Below are positions 6,127-6,157 of a stretch of 6,157 nucleotides of DNA, in pieces; position 1 is the first letter of the stretch, and each line of letters starts with the position of its first letter. This DNA is from an uncultured Clostridium sp. (GTDB lineage Bacteria > Bacillota > Clostridia > Lachnospirales > Lachnospiraceae). The notes beneath the pieces are model-generated. The model worked only from the letters and a program-made list of their open reading frames with translations. It was not told the DNA's origin and did no database searches. The translations under genes were made by a program, and so were the position numbers. The DNA lies in NCBI GenBank assembly GCA_902464345.1, contig CABQJA010000143.1, positions 1-6,157 of the forward strand, written 5' to 3'.

Positions 6127-6157
6127 ATTCGTATCTCCTTTTCTTCGATTTTGTATA

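Overview
The window is a densely packed, AT-leaning stretch of a Firmicutes chromosome with every supported gene on the minus strand. Gene content (PNPase, a GH94 phosphorylase, a YuiD-type divergent PAP2 protein, TepA and UppP), purine-rich GGAG-type ribosome binding sites before every gene, and the gut-anaerobe look of the proteins suggest a Clostridia member, most likely Lachnospiraceae. That placement is inference; no marker gene here fixes the genus.

In transcription order (high to low coordinates): pnp (6126-4033) encodes the full-length RNA phosphorolytic exonuclease PNPase. It is followed by a strong intrinsic terminator (3978-4014). A consensus extended -10 promoter overlaps that terminator and drives a GH94 glycoside phosphorylase gene (3916-1517). 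Only 28 bp later comes a small divergent PAP2-family membrane protein gene (1488-1012). A 130-bp gap (882-1011) holds a possible promoter, operator-like repeats and a long hairpin. Then comes tepA (881-144), a ClpP-fold protease homologue, and after 30 bp the first 37 codons of uppP (113-1, running off the left edge), encoding undecaprenyl-diphosphatase.

Functionally there are two blocks. pnp is an RNA-turnover housekeeping gene closed off by its own terminator. The second block links cytoplasmic disaccharide phosphorolysis (sugar-1-phosphate production) with envelope functions: two membrane proteins of polyprenyl/lipid-phosphate phosphatase type flank a TepA-type protease-fold protein. The GH94-PAP2 pair is probably one transcript; tepA-uppP may be a continuation or may have its own start in the 882-1011 gap.

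No mobile element, CRISPR array, tRNA, rRNA or obvious foreign segment was seen. The most notable observations are a His-to-Gln change at the GH94 phosphate-binding position, an aromatic residue in that enzyme that argues against the usual 'chitobiose phosphorylase' label, the terminator/promoter overlap, and the structured tepA leader. I did not find a convincing wholly new system.
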